From positions 310,001 to 374,000 of the forward strand of contig LN554846.1 of assembly GCA_000953695.1 (NCBI GenBank): a DNA stretch of 64,000 nucleotides, read 5' to 3'. The stretch's first letter is position 1. Each line of letters opens with the position of its first letter. Below the pieces are notes generated by a model. That model saw only the letters and a program-made list of their open reading frames with translations, did no database searches and had not been told where the DNA came from. The DNA is from Aliivibrio wodanis. Lineage in GTDB: Bacteria; Pseudomonadota; Gammaproteobacteria; Enterobacterales; Vibrionaceae. This document shows positions 20,215 to 31,898 of the stretch, piece after piece. Position numbers and translations under genes: made by a program.

Positions 20215-20664
20215 ATGCAAGTTATTCTACTTGATAAAATCGGTAACCTAGGTAGCCTTGGCGACCAAGTTAACGTTAAAGCTGGTTACGCACGTAACTT
20301 CCTTATCCCACAAGGTAAGGTTGTTATGGCAACTAAAGCTAACGTAGAGATGTTTGAAACTCGTCGTGCTGAACTAGAAGCTAACGTTGCTAAGCAACTA
20401 GCTGCTGCAGAAGCTCGCGCTGAGTCTGTTAACGCTCTAGAAGTTACTATCGCATCAAAATCTGGTGACGAAGGTAAACTATTCGGTTCAATCGGTAATC
20501 GTGACATCGCTGACGCTGCTACAGCTGCTGGCGTTGCAATCGCGAAAAGCGAAGTTCGTCTTCCTGAAGGCGCTCTACGTACTACTGGTTCTTTCGAAGT
20601 TAGCATCCAACTTCACTCTGAAGTATTTGCTACATTGAAATTAGAAGTTGTTGCTGCTGAGTAA
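20215..20664 (+). CDS. rplI: 50S ribosomal protein L9
   Basis: Elongated two-domain protein near the L1 stalk that limits frameshifting. The N-terminal domain [19 protein letters not shown] and the [13 protein letters not shown] motif bind 23S rRNA. A connecting helix (about 40-75, Ala/Glu-rich) leads to the C-terminal domain. 149 residues. It is the last gene of the operon, before a terminator. Confidence 0.98.
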   Translation: MQVILLDKIGNLGSLGDQVNVKAGYARNFLIPQGKVVMATKANVEMFETRRAELEANVAKQLAAAEARAESVNALEVTIASKSGDEGKLFGSIGNRDIADAATAAGVAIAKSEVRLPEGALRTTGSFEVSIQLHSEVFATLKLEVVAAE

Positions 20665-20685
20665 TCAATAGCCAACTAATAATTT

Positions 20686-20716
20686 AAACGTCAGCCTAGT
20701 GCTGGCGTTTTTTTTA
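20686..20716 (+). terminator. Intrinsic terminator after rplI
   Basis: AAACGTCAGC and GCTGGCGTTT form a 10-bp stem (one G:U) around CTAGT, followed by a T run. Confidence 0.92.
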
Positions 20717-20846
20717 TCTATCAATTATCTTGCTTAACTCCCTTCTTTTTCATATTCTTTATTTCATCTTGAAAATAACTCAATAGCTACTTGAGAAAAA
20801 TTCATAATCAGCCTCTTGACTTTGAACTCCATAACATACATTCTGT

Positions 20847-20870
20847 AGACATATAGACGTCTAAATGATG
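20847..20870. promoter_or_regulatory. MetJ operator (met boxes) upstream of metF
   Basis: Tandem 8-bp met boxes: AGACATAT (20847-20854), the perfect consensus AGACGTCT (20855-20862), and a degenerate third unit AAATGATG (20863-20870). MetJ with S-adenosylmethionine binds such tandem repeats to repress methionine genes. A TTGACT -35-like element at 20816-20821 places the boxes over the promoter start. Confidence 0.85.
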
Positions 20871-20895
20871 TCGCCACGGATGATATATTTTGTAA

Positions 20896-21822
<927 letters not shown>

Positions 21823-21848
21823 GCTCCTTCTAAGAATCATTTATGAAG

Positions 21849-21875
21849 AACCGCTCACTGTAGCGGTTTTTTTGT
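21849..21875 (+). terminator. Intrinsic terminator after metF
   Basis: AACCGCT and AGCGGTT stem around CACTGT, followed by TTTTT. Confidence 0.88.
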
Positions 21876-21907
21876 GTCGTCGGTATTTGTCTAAAAGATA
21901 AAAGATA

Positions 21908-21934
21908 AAAGAAAAGGCCACCGAAGTGACCTTT
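21908..21934 (-). terminator. Intrinsic terminator of ppc
   Basis: Read on the minus strand: AAAGGTCAC, a TTCG tetraloop, GTGGCCTTT, then TTCTTTTATC. It lies 33 bp past the ppc stop codon. Confidence 0.85.
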
Positions 21935-21966
21935 GAATAATAGGAAGGTTGTTTTAATGATTAGGC

Positions 21967-24597
21967 TTAACCAGTGTTACGCATACCTGCAGAAATACCT
22001 GCAATCGTAACCATTAGAGCCTCTTCAAGCTCTGGTGATGTATCTTCTTGTTGACGAGTACGGAACAGCAGTTCAGCTTGCAGCATGTTTAGTGGATCAA
22101 CATAGATATTACGTAGCTTGATTGACTCTGAACCCCATGGGTCACTTTCCATTAAGTGATCGCTGTTCTCTACGTTCAATACCGCTTTAATATCCGCTTG
22201 TAATTGATTACGTAGACGCTCACCTAGTGGCCATAGAGATTTGTCTGTTAAACGTTGATCGTAGTATTCAGACATTTGTGGATTACACTTGGTGTAAACC
22301 ATCTCAAGCATACCAAGACGAGTAGAGAAGAAAGGCCATTCACGACACATCTCTTCTAATAGCTCTTGATGACCCTTATCAATTGAATATTGAATTGCTT
22401 CACCAGCACCTAGCCACGCAGGAAGAACCAAACGGTTTTGACTCCATGAGAAGATCCATGGAATAGCACGTAAGCTTTCAACGCCACCATTTGGGTTACG
22501 CTTAGCAGGGCGAGATCCTAGCGGAAGTTTACCTAATTCTAACTCCGGTGTTGCTGCACGGAAGTAAGGAACAAAGTCTTTTTCGCCACGAACCACATTA
22601 CGGTAGGCTTCACATGACACTTCAGACAGGACTTCCATCAGATCACGCCAATCTTGTTTTGGCTCTGGTGGTGGCAGAAGGTTAGCTTCAAGGATCGCAC
22701 TTGCGTATAGGTTAAAGCTGTTTACAGCAACTTCAGGTAGACCCAATTTAAAGCGGATCATTTCACCTTGTTCTGTTACGCGTAAACCGCCTTTTAAACT
22801 TTTCGGTGGCTGAGACAGAAGAGCTGCATGCGCTGGAGCGCCGCCACGACCAATAGTACCGCCACGGCCGTGGAATAAAGTAAGCTCAATGCTCTCTTTC
22901 TCACACACTTCAACCAGTGCTTCCATCGCGCTGTATTGCGCCCAACCTGCTGACATTACACCAGCATCTTTTGCTGAGTCTGAATAACCGATCATTACCA
23001 TTTGATGGTTCTGGATAAATCCACGATACCAATCAATGGAGAATAACTGTTCCATCACTTCTTTTGAGCGGTTTAAATCGTCTAGCGTTTCAAACAGTGG
23101 ACAAACATCCATACGGAATGGACAACCAGCTTCTTGAAGTAATAAGTGAACAGCCAGTACATCAGATGCAGTACGAGCCATTGAAATAACATAAGAGCCT
23201 AACGCTTCTTTAGATTGCTCAGCAACGACTTTACAGGTGTCGATAACTTCTTGAACTTCAGGAGATGGCTCCCAATTACGAGGTAAAAGAGGGCGCTTAG
23301 AGCTTAGCTCGTTCACAAGGAAAGAGATTTTGTCTTGCTCGCTCCACTGATCGTAATCACCAATGCCTAAGTAACGAGTCAGCTCTGATAGAACATCTGA
23401 GTGACGAGTACTTTCTTGGCGAATATCAAGACGAACAAGATGAGCCCCAAACGCTTTCACACGACGTAATGTATCTAATAGTGAACCTTCTGCAATGATA
23501 CCCATACCGCAAGCATGCAGTGATTGATAACACGCATACAGTGGTGCCCATAGTTGGTCAGCATCGGTAAGAATCGTTTTATTCGGCGCTCGTTCACCTT
23601 TCATTTGTGCATCTAGGCTTTCAAGTGTGTCGCCTAGTAATACACGAAGCTGTTTTAGGATCGCACGGTAAGGTTCGTGTTGATCACCTGCTAGCTCACG
23701 AACTTCATCAGAACATTTCACCATCGAAAGTTCACTGATCAATTCGTTAATGTCTTTCAAGTACAGATCAGCGGCTTTCCAGCGAGAAAGAAGCATTACT
23801 TCACGAGTGATAGTGTGTGTTACAAACGGGTTACCATCACGGTCACCGCCCATCCAAGAGGACATATGCACAGGACGAGCATCAATTGGAAGACCTTCAC
23901 CAAGGTGACCTTCTAAACGTTGGTCGAATTCACGTAAGAAATCCGGAATACCTTGCCATAACGAGTTCTCAACAACGGCAAAGCCCCATTTTGCTTCGTC
24001 TAATGGGGTTGGGCGTTCTTGACGGATAACATCAGAGTGCCACGCTTGAGCAATCAGTTGTTCAAGTCGACGTTCCGTTTTATCACGTTCAGAGAAAGAG
24101 ATATCACCAAGCTCAAGCTTTGATAAACATTCGTTGATTTTCACCAACTTGTTGATCATAGTGCGACGTGCAATTTCGGTTGGATGTGCCGTTAAAACAA
24201 GCTCAATGTTTAATTCACGAACCGCTTGTGCTGTATCCAACTTACTAACGTTATTTTGGCTTAGTTTAGAGAATAGGGTGCTAATAGCATCAGGTTCACA
24301 TACGTGTGCTTCACAATGACGTGAAATCGTATGGTACTGCTCTGCCATATTGGTTAAATTTAGGAACTGACTGAATGCACGAGCAACTGGAGTTAGTTGA
24401 TCATCTGGAAGACTTTTAATTTCTTCAATCAGTGCATTACGGTCATCGTCGCTTCCTGCGCGTGCTGTTTTAGACAGCTTACGAATGGTTTCAACTTTTG
24501 CTAATAGCTCTTCACCATGTGCGTCTCGAATCGTGTTTCCAAGTAAGTGACCCAACATGCTGACATTGCTTTTCAAAGCAGCGTACTTTTCATTCAT
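21967..24597 (-). CDS. ppc: Phosphoenolpyruvate carboxylase Ppc
   Basis: Fixes bicarbonate onto PEP to give oxaloacetate, refilling the TCA cycle and feeding aspartate and arginine families. 876 residues (E. coli 883). The catalytic histidine motif VLTAHPTEI is near 138, the arginine-rich loop [12 protein letters not shown] near 583, and the C-terminus ends AGMRNTG, the conserved allosteric/catalytic tail. It stands alone in a 178-bp-spaced arrangement beside argE, both on the minus strand. Confidence 0.98.
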   Translation of the reverse strand: MNEKYAALKSNVSMLGHLLGNTIRDAHGEELLAKVETIRKLSKTARAGSDDDRNALIEEIKSLPDDQLTPVARAFSQFLNLTNMAEQYHTISRHCEAHVCEPDAISTLFSKLSQNNVSKLDTAQAVRELNIELVLTAHPTEIARRTMINKLVKINECLSKLELGDISFSERDKTERRLEQLIAQAWHSDVIRQERPTPLDEAKWGFAVVENSLWQGIPDFLREFDQRLEGHLGEGLPIDARPVHMSSWMGGDRDGNPFVTHTITREVMLLSRWKAADLYLKDINELISELSMVKCSDEVRELAGDQHEPYRAILKQLRVLLGDTLESLDAQMKGERAPNKTILTDADQLWAPLYACYQSLHACGMGIIAEGSLLDTLRRVKAFGAHLVRLDIRQESTRHSDVLSELTRYLGIGDYDQWSEQDKISFLVNELSSKRPLLPRNWEPSPEVQEVIDTCKVVAEQSKEALGSYVISMARTASDVLAVHLLLQEAGCPFRMDVCPLFETLDDLNRSKEVMEQLFSIDWYRGFIQNHQMVMIGYSDSAKDAGVMSAGWAQYSAMEALVEVCEKESIELTLFHGRGGTIGRGGAPAHAALLSQPPKSLKGGLRVTEQGEMIRFKLGLPEVAVNSFNLYASAILEANLLPPPEPKQDWRDLMEVLSEVSCEAYRNVVRGEKDFVPYFRAATPELELGKLPLGSRPAKRNPNGGVESLRAIPWIFSWSQNRLVLPAWLGAGEAIQYSIDKGHQELLEEMCREWPFFSTRLGMLEMVYTKCNPQMSEYYDQRLTDKSLWPLGERLRNQLQADIKAVLNVENSDHLMESDPWGSESIKLRNIYVDPLNMLQAELLFRTRQQEDTSPELEEALMVTIAGISAGMRNTG

Positions 24598-24774
24598 ACA
24601 TACTTCCTATACTGTAATTTTGTTACATCCTAAGTTTTTTCTACCACCAATCTATCCGAATTTACGGCGCTTCGTCAAATATTGAAGAATAAACGATGAC
24701 TTTTTAAACAATATCTTGCCGTAGATCATCGAATATTCATTTTGATATTGACGGTTTTTGTAAATTTATTTCAC

Positions 24775-25911
24775 CTAGAAACAGTGCTTGTACATTAACT
24801 TGCTCAATACATTGATCGTTGGGTCAATAAAAGAAAACGCTAAAAATTCATCAGGTTGGTGCGCTTGTTCAATTGAACCAGGACCTAAAACGAGCGTTGG
24901 GCAAAGATCTTGTAAGAAAGGCGCTTCGGTACAATAGTTCACTGTCTCGACTTCTTGTCCACAAATCTCAGCAGTACTGGTCACAATTGGGCTGTCTGCG
25001 CTACATTCGTAACCTGGAATAGGCTCATGAAGAGGGGTGATATCAATACGACCAGGCCACTTAGCTTCAACCTCTTTTAATGCATCACGCAGCATATTGT
25101 CTAACCCATCAAGGCTGATCCCTGGTAATGGACGCACATCATAGTGCAACTCACAACAGCCACAGATACGGTTAGGGCTATCGCCGCCATGGATATGACC
25201 GAGGTTTAATGTTGGGTATGGAATCGAGAATCCAGGGTTATGGTATTCCTTAACCAGTTTGTTTTTTAAATGCATTAAGGCAAACATGATCTCATTCATG
25301 ATCTCTAATGCATTCACACCATGAGCAGGATCAGAAGAGTGTCCCGATTTTCCTGTAACTCGAACGGCATTAGCAACATGCCCTTTATGCCCACGAATAG
25401 GTTTTAAACTCGTCGGTTCACCAATGATGCAGTAATCCGGTTTGATTTGAGTGTTTGAGGCAAAGTGACGAGCCCCTAGCATGGTCGTTTCTTCATCGCA
25501 GGTTGCTAGAATATAAAGTGGCTTAGATTGCTCTTTCCAATTGATATTTTTAATCGCCTCTAAGATGAAAGCAAAAAAGCCCTTCATATCGGCAGTACCT
25601 AAACCATAAAATCGGTCATTGGCTTCGGTTAAGGCATGAGGCTCATAGTTCCAACGTCCTTGGTCATAAGGCACGGTATCTGTATGTCCTGCGAGTAATA
25701 ACCCACCTTCGCCTGAACCTAATTTAGCCAATAGATTGAGTTTGCCTTTTTCAATCTCTTCAATTTCGACTTCACACCCTAAATCTTCACACCATTGCGC
25801 TAATTTATGGATGACTTCGGCATTGCCTTCATCCCAACTTGAGTCAGTTGAGCTGATCGATGAGGTCGAAATGAGTTGCTGATAATACTCTTTAAATTCT
25901 GGAAATTTCAT
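24775..25911 (-). CDS. argE: Acetylornithine deacetylase ArgE
   Basis: M20 metallopeptidase-family enzyme that removes acetate from N-acetylornithine to give ornithine. The zinc motif [13 protein letters not shown] and the catalytic-base motif [10 protein letters not shown] are visible, and [10 protein letters not shown] marks the dimerisation domain. 378 residues. It is divergent from argC across 206 bp holding tandem ARG boxes, the classical argE-argCBH divergent layout. Confidence 0.96.
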   Translation of the reverse strand: MKFPEFKEYYQQLISTSSISSTDSSWDEGNAEVIHKLAQWCEDLGCEVEIEEIEKGKLNLLAKLGSGEGGLLLAGHTDTVPYDQGRWNYEPHALTEANDRFYGLGTADMKGFFAFILEAIKNINWKEQSKPLYILATCDEETTMLGARHFASNTQIKPDYCIIGEPTSLKPIRGHKGHVANAVRVTGKSGHSSDPAHGVNALEIMNEIMFALMHLKNKLVKEYHNPGFSIPYPTLNLGHIHGGDSPNRICGCCELHYDVRPLPGISLDGLDNMLRDALKEVEAKWPGRIDITPLHEPIPGYECSADSPIVTSTAEICGQEVETVNYCTEAPFLQDLCPTLVLGPGSIEQAHQPDEFLAFSFIDPTINVLSKLMYKHCF

Positions 25912-25976
25912 TTATTCATACATCCACTGTTGACACAAAAGATAGAACCCTGTAAAACACATATTAAATCACATAA

Positions 25977-26015
25977 AGTGAATAGAAATACAGTTTAGTT
26001 TAATTTTAATGAATA
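25977..26015. promoter_or_regulatory. Tandem ARG boxes between argE and argC
   Basis: Box 1 at 25977-25994 is AGTGAATAGAAATACAGT; box 2 at 25998-26015 is GTTTAATTTTAATGAATA. They fit the ArgR consensus WNTGAATWWWWATTCANW at 9 and 7 of the 10 core arm bases, and their 3-bp spacing is exactly that of E. coli arginine operators. A weaker third unit at 25956-25973 keeps the same spacing. ArgR-arginine would repress both argE and argCBG. Confidence 0.72.
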
Positions 26016-26117
26016 AACTAAATTATAAAAAGGAAAGTCAGTATCGAATATGTGTAACGCTCAAGTTACCCTGAATGGCATTTTCCTTCAATAGATGAAG
26101 AGATAAACGGACGTATT

Positions 26118-27122
26118 ATGTTGAAAACAACCATCATCGGAGCAAGCGGATACACAGGTGCAGAATTAGCACTGATGATATTTAAGCACCCACACCTTTC
26201 TTTAGCGGGTTTGTACGTATCAGAAAATAGCTTGGATAAAGGAAAAGCGATCAGTGATCTTTATGGTTCACTAAAGGGTATTGTCGATGACGCATTACAA
26301 CCGTTGTTGGATATTACTCAAGTTGCTAAAGAATCTGATGTTGTGTTACTTGCGACTGCTCATGAAGTTAGCCACGACTTAGCGGCGACATTTTTAGAGC
26401 ATGATTGCGTCGTTTTTGATTTATCTGGTGCGTTCCGTGTAAAAAAAGAAGGTTTCTATTCTGAGTATTATGGTTTTGAGCATCAATATGAAGAGTGGTT
26501 AGATAAAGCCGTTTATGGGTTGGCTGAGTGGAATGCTGAAGCGATTGCTCAAGCTCAATTGGTTGCCGTTCCGGGTTGTTATCCAACGGCGTCACAATTA
26601 GCACTAAAACCATTAGTAGAATCTAACTTATTAGATAAAAATCAATGGCCTGTTATTAATGCAACCAGTGGCGTTACTGGGGCGGGTCGTAAAGCGAATT
26701 TAGTCAGCAGCTTTTGTGAGGTTAGCCTTCAGCCTTATGGTGTTTTTAATCACCGTCATCAGCCTGAAATTGCAGCGCATTTAGGTTGTGATGTTATTTT
26801 TACCCCTCATCTTGGTAATTTCAAACGTGGCATTTTAGCGACGATTACAACCAAGTTAGAGAAAGGCGTAACAGAAGCGGACATTCAAAAGGCATTTAAT
26901 AATGCCTATGCAGAAACACCTGTGGTTCGTTTACTTGGTAATGAGATGCCAAAAATTCAATCTGTAGAAAAAACGCCTTTCTGTGATATTGGCTGGAAAG
27001 TGCAAGGTGAGCATCTAATTGTTGTCTCTGCGATTGATAATTTATTAAAAGGTGCATCAAGCCAAGCAATGCAATGCATTAATATTCGTTTTGGCTTTCC
27101 AATGTTAACGTCTTTAATATAA
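26118..27122 (+). CDS. argC: N-acetyl-gamma-glutamyl-phosphate reductase ArgC
   Basis: NADPH-dependent reduction of N-acetylglutamyl phosphate, the third arginine step. The nucleotide-binding loop [12 protein letters not shown] is at 7-18 and catalytic C154 lies in VPGCYPTA. 334 residues. It is the first gene of argC-argB-argG, with argB starting 3 nt after its stop. Confidence 0.97.
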   Translation: MLKTTIIGASGYTGAELALMIFKHPHLSLAGLYVSENSLDKGKAISDLYGSLKGIVDDALQPLLDITQVAKESDVVLLATAHEVSHDLAATFLEHDCVVFDLSGAFRVKKEGFYSEYYGFEHQYEEWLDKAVYGLAEWNAEAIAQAQLVAVPGCYPTASQLALKPLVESNLLDKNQWPVINATSGVTGAGRKANLVSSFCEVSLQPYGVFNHRHQPEIAAHLGCDVIFTPHLGNFKRGILATITTKLEKGVTEADIQKAFNNAYAETPVVRLLGNEMPKIQSVEKTPFCDIGWKVQGEHLIVVSAIDNLLKGASSQAMQCINIRFGFPMLTSLI

Positions 27123-27125
27123 AGT

Positions 27126-27917
27126 ATGGTATTTAGTATGAAGCAACGTCCTTTAGTGATTAAGTTAGGTGGCGCGGTATTGTCATCAACAGAAACGTTA
27201 ACACAATTGTTTAAAACGGTTTCAAACTACCAACAGCAAGCAAACCGAGCATTAGTGATTGTTCATGGTGGTGGCTATTTAGTGGACGAGTTGATGGACA
27301 AACTTCAACTTGAAACCATTAAAAAAGAAGGTTTACGCGTTACACCAAAAGATCAAATTGGTTATATCACTGGTGCTCTGGCTGGTACGGCAAATAAAAT
27401 GCTGCAAGGCCAAGCGATGAAGAATGGTGTAAAGGCAATTGGACTTAGTCTGGCTGATGGCGGTTTATGTCATATCACTCAACTGAACCCTGAGTTAGGT
27501 AATGTAGGTTTAGCGACCGCAGGTGATGCTACGGTATTGAATGCTATTTTAGCGACGCAAGTGACTCCTATAATTAGTTCGATTGGTATTACAGCTCAAG
27601 GTGAGTTAATGAATGTTAATGCCGATCAAGCCGCAGTCGCTGTTGCGGCGGCATTAGATGCTGACTTAGTCTTACTTTCGGATGTGGCTGGTGTTTTGGA
27701 TAGTGAAAAACAACTGATCACCCATTTGGATTCAGAGCAAGCTGAGTTATTGATCCAACAAGATGTCATTACCGATGGCATGATTGTGAAAGTTCGTGCG
27801 GCACTAGAAGCGGCACAAGAATTAGGAAGAGCGATAGAAGTGGCGTCATGGCGCTCTCCAGAAAAATTAGCTGAGTTGTTTATTGGAAACAGCATTGGTA
27901 CCCAGTTTCAGCCTTAA
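27126..27917 (+). CDS. argB: Acetylglutamate kinase ArgB
   Basis: Phosphorylates N-acetylglutamate, the second arginine step. Amino-acid kinase motifs: VIKLGGAVL near residue 11, VHGGG near 45, and the C-terminal ATP-site motif TDGMIVKV near 217. 263 residues from ATG 27126; ATG 27138 (starting [12 protein letters not shown]) is equally possible and closer to the E. coli N-terminus. No strong Shine-Dalgarno is seen; coupling with argC is likely. Confidence 0.95.
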   Translation: MVFSMKQRPLVIKLGGAVLSSTETLTQLFKTVSNYQQQANRALVIVHGGGYLVDELMDKLQLETIKKEGLRVTPKDQIGYITGALAGTANKMLQGQAMKNGVKAIGLSLADGGLCHITQLNPELGNVGLATAGDATVLNAILATQVTPIISSIGITAQGELMNVNADQAAVAVAAALDADLVLLSDVAGVLDSEKQLITHLDSEQAELLIQQDVITDGMIVKVRAALEAAQELGRAIEVASWRSPEKLAELFIGNSIGTQFQP

Positions 27918-27995
27918 TAGGCAATAAGTCCCATTTTTTAAGTTTAAATTTTTAAGAGTACAGTCACCGCGAGTATGCGGATCAAGGAGAATAGA

Positions 27996-29207
27996 ATGAG
28001 CAAGAAAGTAGAAGTAAACAAGGTTGTTGTTGCATACTCTGGTGGTCTAGATACGTCAGTAATTATTCCATGGTTAAAAGAAAACTACGGCTGTGAAGTT
28101 ATCGCTTTTGTTGCCGATGTTGGTCAAGGTGAAGAAGAGCTTGAGGGCATTGAAGAAAAAGCCATCGCATCGGGTGCTTCTGAATGTTATATCGCTGATC
28201 TAAAAGAAGAAATGGTATCAGAATATATCTTCCCAACATTAAAAACGGGTGCGCTTTATGAAGGTAAGTACCTACTAGGTACTTCAATGGCTCGTCCTAT
28301 TATCGCAAAAGCACAAGTAGAAGTAGCGCGCCAAGTGGGTGCTGATGCACTTTGTCACGGCTGTACAGGTAAAGGTAACGACCAAATTCGTTTTGAAGGT
28401 GCCTTTGCTGCATTAGCACCTGATCTACACGTAATTGCGCCATGGCGTGAGTGGGATTTAGTGAGTCGTGAAGAGTGTCTTGATTACCTAGCTGAGCGTA
28501 ATATCCCTTGTTCAGCATCATTAACTAAGATTTATTCTCGTGATGCGAATGCATGGCATATCTCTACAGAAGGTGGTGTGCTTGAAGATACATGGAATGC
28601 GCCAAATGATGATTGTTGGGCATGGACGGTTGATCCAGAACAAGCGCCAAATGAATCAGAAACAGTGTCAATTAAAGTAGAAAAAGGCGCGGTTGTTGCT
28701 GTTGATGGTAAAGCGATGACCCCTTATGAAGTGGTTGTTTACCTAAACGAGAAAGGCATCAAGCACGGTGTTGGTCGTATTGATATCGTAGAAAACCGTT
28801 TAGTAGGCATGAAATCTCGTGGCTGTTATGAAACTCCGGGCGGTACGATTATTAATGAAGCGTTGCGTGCTGTTGAGCAATTGGTTCTAGATAAAGCATC
28901 GTTTGAGTTCCGTGAAGAGCTAGGCATTAAAGCGTCTCATCTTGTTTATGATGGCCGTTGGTTCACTCCACTATGTAAATCAATCTTAGCGGCGACTGAA
29001 GAGCTAGCACAAGATGTGAATGGTGATGTTGTGATTAAGCTATATAAAGGTCAAGCGACAGTAACTCAGAAGCGTTCTGATAACAGTTTATACTCTGAAG
29101 AGTTTGCAACGTTTGGTGCAGATGAAGTGTATGACCAAAGCCATGCTGAAGGCTTTATTCGTCTTTACTCACTATCAAGCCGTATTCGTGCACTAAATAG
29201 TAAATAG
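27996..29207 (+). CDS. argG: Argininosuccinate synthase ArgG
   Basis: ATP-dependent joining of citrulline and aspartate. The PP-loop motif [12 protein letters not shown] starts at about residue 11, followed by GCTGKGNDQ. 403 residues, the shorter common class (E. coli ArgG, about 447, is of another class). I place the start at ATG 27996 ([11 protein letters not shown]), because AAGGAG at 27984-27989 is ideally spaced. An in-frame ATG at 27975 would put that ribosome site inside the coding region. It lies 78 nt after argB. Confidence 0.96.
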   Translation: MSKKVEVNKVVVAYSGGLDTSVIIPWLKENYGCEVIAFVADVGQGEEELEGIEEKAIASGASECYIADLKEEMVSEYIFPTLKTGALYEGKYLLGTSMARPIIAKAQVEVARQVGADALCHGCTGKGNDQIRFEGAFAALAPDLHVIAPWREWDLVSREECLDYLAERNIPCSASLTKIYSRDANAWHISTEGGVLEDTWNAPNDDCWAWTVDPEQAPNESETVSIKVEKGAVVAVDGKAMTPYEVVVYLNEKGIKHGVGRIDIVENRLVGMKSRGCYETPGGTIINEALRAVEQLVLDKASFEFREELGIKASHLVYDGRWFTPLCKSILAATEELAQDVNGDVVIKLYKGQATVTQKRSDNSLYSEEFATFGADEVYDQSHAEGFIRLYSLSSRIRALNSK

Positions 29208-29284
29208 GCTAAGGTTCCCATTAACAGACGTCAGTGGCTAAAATATAATTAATAACAACTGTTAAACAATTTGATTTACACTAG

Positions 29285-29325
29285 TCGAAGCGCATTTAGT
29301 TACTAAATGCGCTTCGATTTTTTTT
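29285..29325 (+). terminator. Intrinsic terminator after argG
   Basis: A perfect inverted repeat of about 15 bp (TCGAAGCGCATTTAG / CTAAATGCGCTTCGA) with a very short loop, followed by eight T. It separates argCBG from argH. Confidence 0.93.
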
Positions 29326-29360
29326 GTCTAAACGATTACAATAAAGATACCTTACGGTTT

Positions 29361-29399
29361 AATGAATAAATATGTAAATAAAGTGAATTAAACCTTTAT
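29361..29399. promoter_or_regulatory. Tandem ARG boxes upstream of argH
   Basis: Box 1 at 29361-29378 is AATGAATAAATATGTAAA (full TGAAT left arm, 3 of 5 right). Box 2 at 29382-29399 begins AGTGAAT (full left arm, poor right arm). The 3-bp spacing equals that at argE/argC. They lie just beyond the argG terminator, giving argH its own ArgR-controlled promoter. Confidence 0.65.
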
Positions 29400-29506
29400 T
29401 TTTGTCGTGAATTGCCGTAAGTTTGAACCATCAAGAAAAATACTGAATTGAATCAGAATTAATATTTGCAAAAAGCAGTGAGCACTGTGCATTTAGGAGA
29501 AACACC

Positions 29507-31381
29507 ATGGCATTATGGGGCGGACGTTTTAGTCAAGCAGCAGACACAAGATTTAAACAGTTTAACGATTCACTTCGTATCGATTATCGCCTTGCAGAAC
29601 AAGATATTGTTGGCTCTATTGCATGGTCTAAAGCACTACTTTCTGTCAATGTTATTAATGATCTTGAGCAGCAAAAGCTTGAATTAGCACTGAATGAATT
29701 AAAATTAGAGGTGATGGAAGATCCAGAGCAGATTTTATTGTCTGATGCTGAAGATATTCATAGCTGGGTAGAAACACAACTGATTGGTAAAGTTGGTGAT
29801 CTAGGTAAGAAATTACATACAGGTCGTTCGCGTAACGACCAAGTTGCGACGGATTTAAAACTATGGTGTCGTCAACAAGGCCACCAATTACTTCGTACTC
29901 TTGATCTACTTCTTAATCAGTTAGTTAATGTTGCATCTGAGCATCAAGCAACGGTACTTCCGGGCTATACACACTTACAACGTGCGCAACCGGTGACTTT
30001 TGCTCATTGGTGTTTAGCTTACGTTGAAATGATTGAGCGTGATCACTCTCGCCTTGAAGATGCGATTAATCGTTTAGATACTTGTCCATTAGGATCAGGC
30101 GCGCTAGCAGGTACTGCTTATCCAATGGATCGTGAGAAACTGGCTCGTAACCTTGGTTTCCAACGTGCAACGCGTAACAGTTTAGATTCCGTATCGGATC
30201 GTGATCATGTGATGGAGTTAATGTCGATTGCTTCAATCTCAATGGTTCATTTATCGCGTCTTGCAGAAGATATGATTTTTTATAACTCAGGTGAATCAAA
30301 CTTCATTGAGTTGGCTGATACGGTAACGTCAGGTTCATCGTTAATGCCACAAAAGAAAAATCCAGATGCATTAGAGCTTATTCGTGGTAAATGTGGCCGT
30401 GTCTACGGAGCATTGGCTGGCATGATGATGACAGTAAAAGCGCTACCTCTGGCTTACAACAAGGATATGCAAGAAGACAAAGAAGGCTTATTTGATGCCC
30501 TAGACAGCTGGTCTGATTGTATCGAAATGGCCGCTTTATGTTTTGAAGGCATCAAAATCAATGGTGAGCGTACACTTGAAGCGGCAAAACAAGGTTATGC
30601 AAACTCAACAGAGTTAGCGGATTACTTAGTAGCAAAAGGCATCCCATTCCGTGAAGCGCACCATATTGTCGGTGTTGCTGTTGTCGGAGCGATTGAGAAA
30701 GGCTGTGCACTAGAAGAGCTGTCTATCGCAGAATTAAAAGCATTCTCTGATGTAATTGAAGACGATGTATATGAGATCTTAACCATTGAATCTTGTTTAG
30801 CTAAACGTTGTGCTCTTGGTGGAGTTGCGCCAGAGCAGGTCGCTTATGCTGTAGAGCAAGCAGGTAAACGTTTAGAAGAGCGCGATTCAACTGGTGTGAA
30901 AGTACGTCCAGCTCGTTTAACTGATTTAGATGCGTTAGAAGGAATGGTCGCGTATTGGGCAGGCCTTGGTGAGAACTTACCTCGTAATCGTAATGAATTG
31001 GTGCGTGATATCGGTTCGTTTGCTGTATCAGAGCATCATGGCGAGGTTACAGGGTGTGCCTCTTTATATGTATACGATTCTGGCTTAGCAGAGATTCGTT
31101 CGCTAGGCGTTGAAGCGGGTTGGCAGAGTCAAGGTCAAGGTAAAGCCATTGTTCAGCATTTGGTTGAAAAAGCACGTGAGATGGCGATTAAGAAGGTCTT
31201 TGTATTAACTCGCGTTCCTGAGTTCTTTATGAAGCAAGACTTTATTCCAACTTCTCGTTCATTGCTGCCTGAAAAAGTGCTAAAAGATTGTGATCAGTGC
31301 CCTCGTCAGCATGCATGTGATGAAGTTGCTTTAGAGGTAAATCTTCAAGAGCAAGTAATTATTAGAACGAATGTAGCATAA
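29507..31381 (+). CDS. argH: Argininosuccinate lyase fused to N-acetylglutamate synthase domain, ArgH(A)
   Basis: Residues 1-460 are argininosuccinate lyase, with the superfamily signature [12 protein letters not shown] at about 275-286; this releases arginine and fumarate. Residues 464-624 are a GNAT acetyltransferase domain (acetyl-CoA loop [10 protein letters not shown], then [19 protein letters not shown] and [15 protein letters not shown]), which resembles the C-terminal part of ArgA. It would make N-acetylglutamate, the first pathway step. The fusion is known from Vibrio and Moritella. It explains how argE-type linear synthesis can run without a separate argA nearby. Total 624 residues versus 457 for E. 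coli ArgH. Confidence 0.96.
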   Translation: MALWGGRFSQAADTRFKQFNDSLRIDYRLAEQDIVGSIAWSKALLSVNVINDLEQQKLELALNELKLEVMEDPEQILLSDAEDIHSWVETQLIGKVGDLGKKLHTGRSRNDQVATDLKLWCRQQGHQLLRTLDLLLNQLVNVASEHQATVLPGYTHLQRAQPVTFAHWCLAYVEMIERDHSRLEDAINRLDTCPLGSGALAGTAYPMDREKLARNLGFQRATRNSLDSVSDRDHVMELMSIASISMVHLSRLAEDMIFYNSGESNFIELADTVTSGSSLMPQKKNPDALELIRGKCGRVYGALAGMMMTVKALPLAYNKDMQEDKEGLFDALDSWSDCIEMAALCFEGIKINGERTLEAAKQGYANSTELADYLVAKGIPFREAHHIVGVAVVGAIEKGCALEELSIAELKAFSDVIEDDVYEILTIESCLAKRCALGGVAPEQVAYAVEQAGKRLEERDSTGVKVRPARLTDLDALEGMVAYWAGLGENLPRNRNELVRDIGSFAVSEHHGEVTGCASLYVYDSGLAEIRSLGVEAGWQSQGQGKAIVQHLVEKAREMAIKKVFVLTRVPEFFMKQDFIPTSRSLLPEKVLKDCDQCPRQHACDEVALEVNLQEQVIIRTNVA

Positions 31382-31507
31382 CGTTAACTAAAAATAGTTA
31401 TGCGATACACTTAACTAATTAAGCAGAAGAAAAAAGGAAAAAGTGGTGAACTTTTTAATTAAGTACTAATCTTATTAATACTGCTTTTTCTTAGAAAGAT
31501 TCTAAGA

Positions 31508-31547
31508 GGCCCTGATATCTATTTTGATATCGGGGCTTTATTTTTTG
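31508..31547. terminator. Bidirectional terminator between argH and the DUF3624 gene
   Basis: GCCCTGATATC and GATATCGGGGC form an 11-bp stem (one wobble) around TATTTT, followed by TTTATTTTTT on the plus strand. It overlaps the 3' end of the minus-strand gene. Confidence 0.82.
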
Positions 31548-31795
31548 TACGTCATAGTGTTTTTTGATGTTAATCGATAGTAGATCATCATTAATAGATG
31601 CAGACTAAGTAACCCAGCAAAAGCACTACTTATCATAAAAGTAGCAATCGCTTCTATTTGATAGGGGGTTGATTGAAAGAACTCTAACCAAGTTAACCAG
31701 CCACCAATAGAGAGAAAAGTCAGCTGTTTTATGCAGCGAGAGCAACGACCGAGTTTTTGTTTAAAGATGTCTGAACGACAAGTTTTACATGACAT
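31538..31795 (-). CDS. DUF3624-like small zinc-ribbon membrane protein
   Basis: An 85-residue protein with two N-terminal CxxC pairs (MSCKTCRSDIF, then GRCSRCIKQL) that could bind zinc, followed by two hydrophobic segments (about 25-45 and 52-73) and a basic end. It resembles the Vibrio DUF3624 family, which has no assigned function. It is transcribed alone on the minus strand, between argH and the Lpd-like gene. The family call is moderate. Confidence 0.65.
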   Translation of the reverse strand: MSCKTCRSDIFKQKLGRCSRCIKQLTFLSIGGWLTWLEFFQSTPYQIEAIATFMISSAFAGLLSLHLLMMIYYRLTSKNTMTYKK

Positions 31796-31841
31796 AGTGA
31801 TAGATTCTTAGACTAATACGCAATGCTCTGAACTTTAAATG

Positions 31842-31878
31842 CAAAAAGACCAATGCGCAAACATTGGTCTTTTATTTT
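31842..31878 (-). terminator. Intrinsic terminator of the Lpd-like gene
   Basis: AAAAGACCAATG and CATTGGTCTTTT form a perfect 12-bp stem with a CGCAAA loop. On the minus strand it is followed by TTTTTGC; it lies 21 bp past the stop codon. Confidence 0.85.
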
Positions 31879-31898
31879 TTAGGCATTATTTAATCAGA

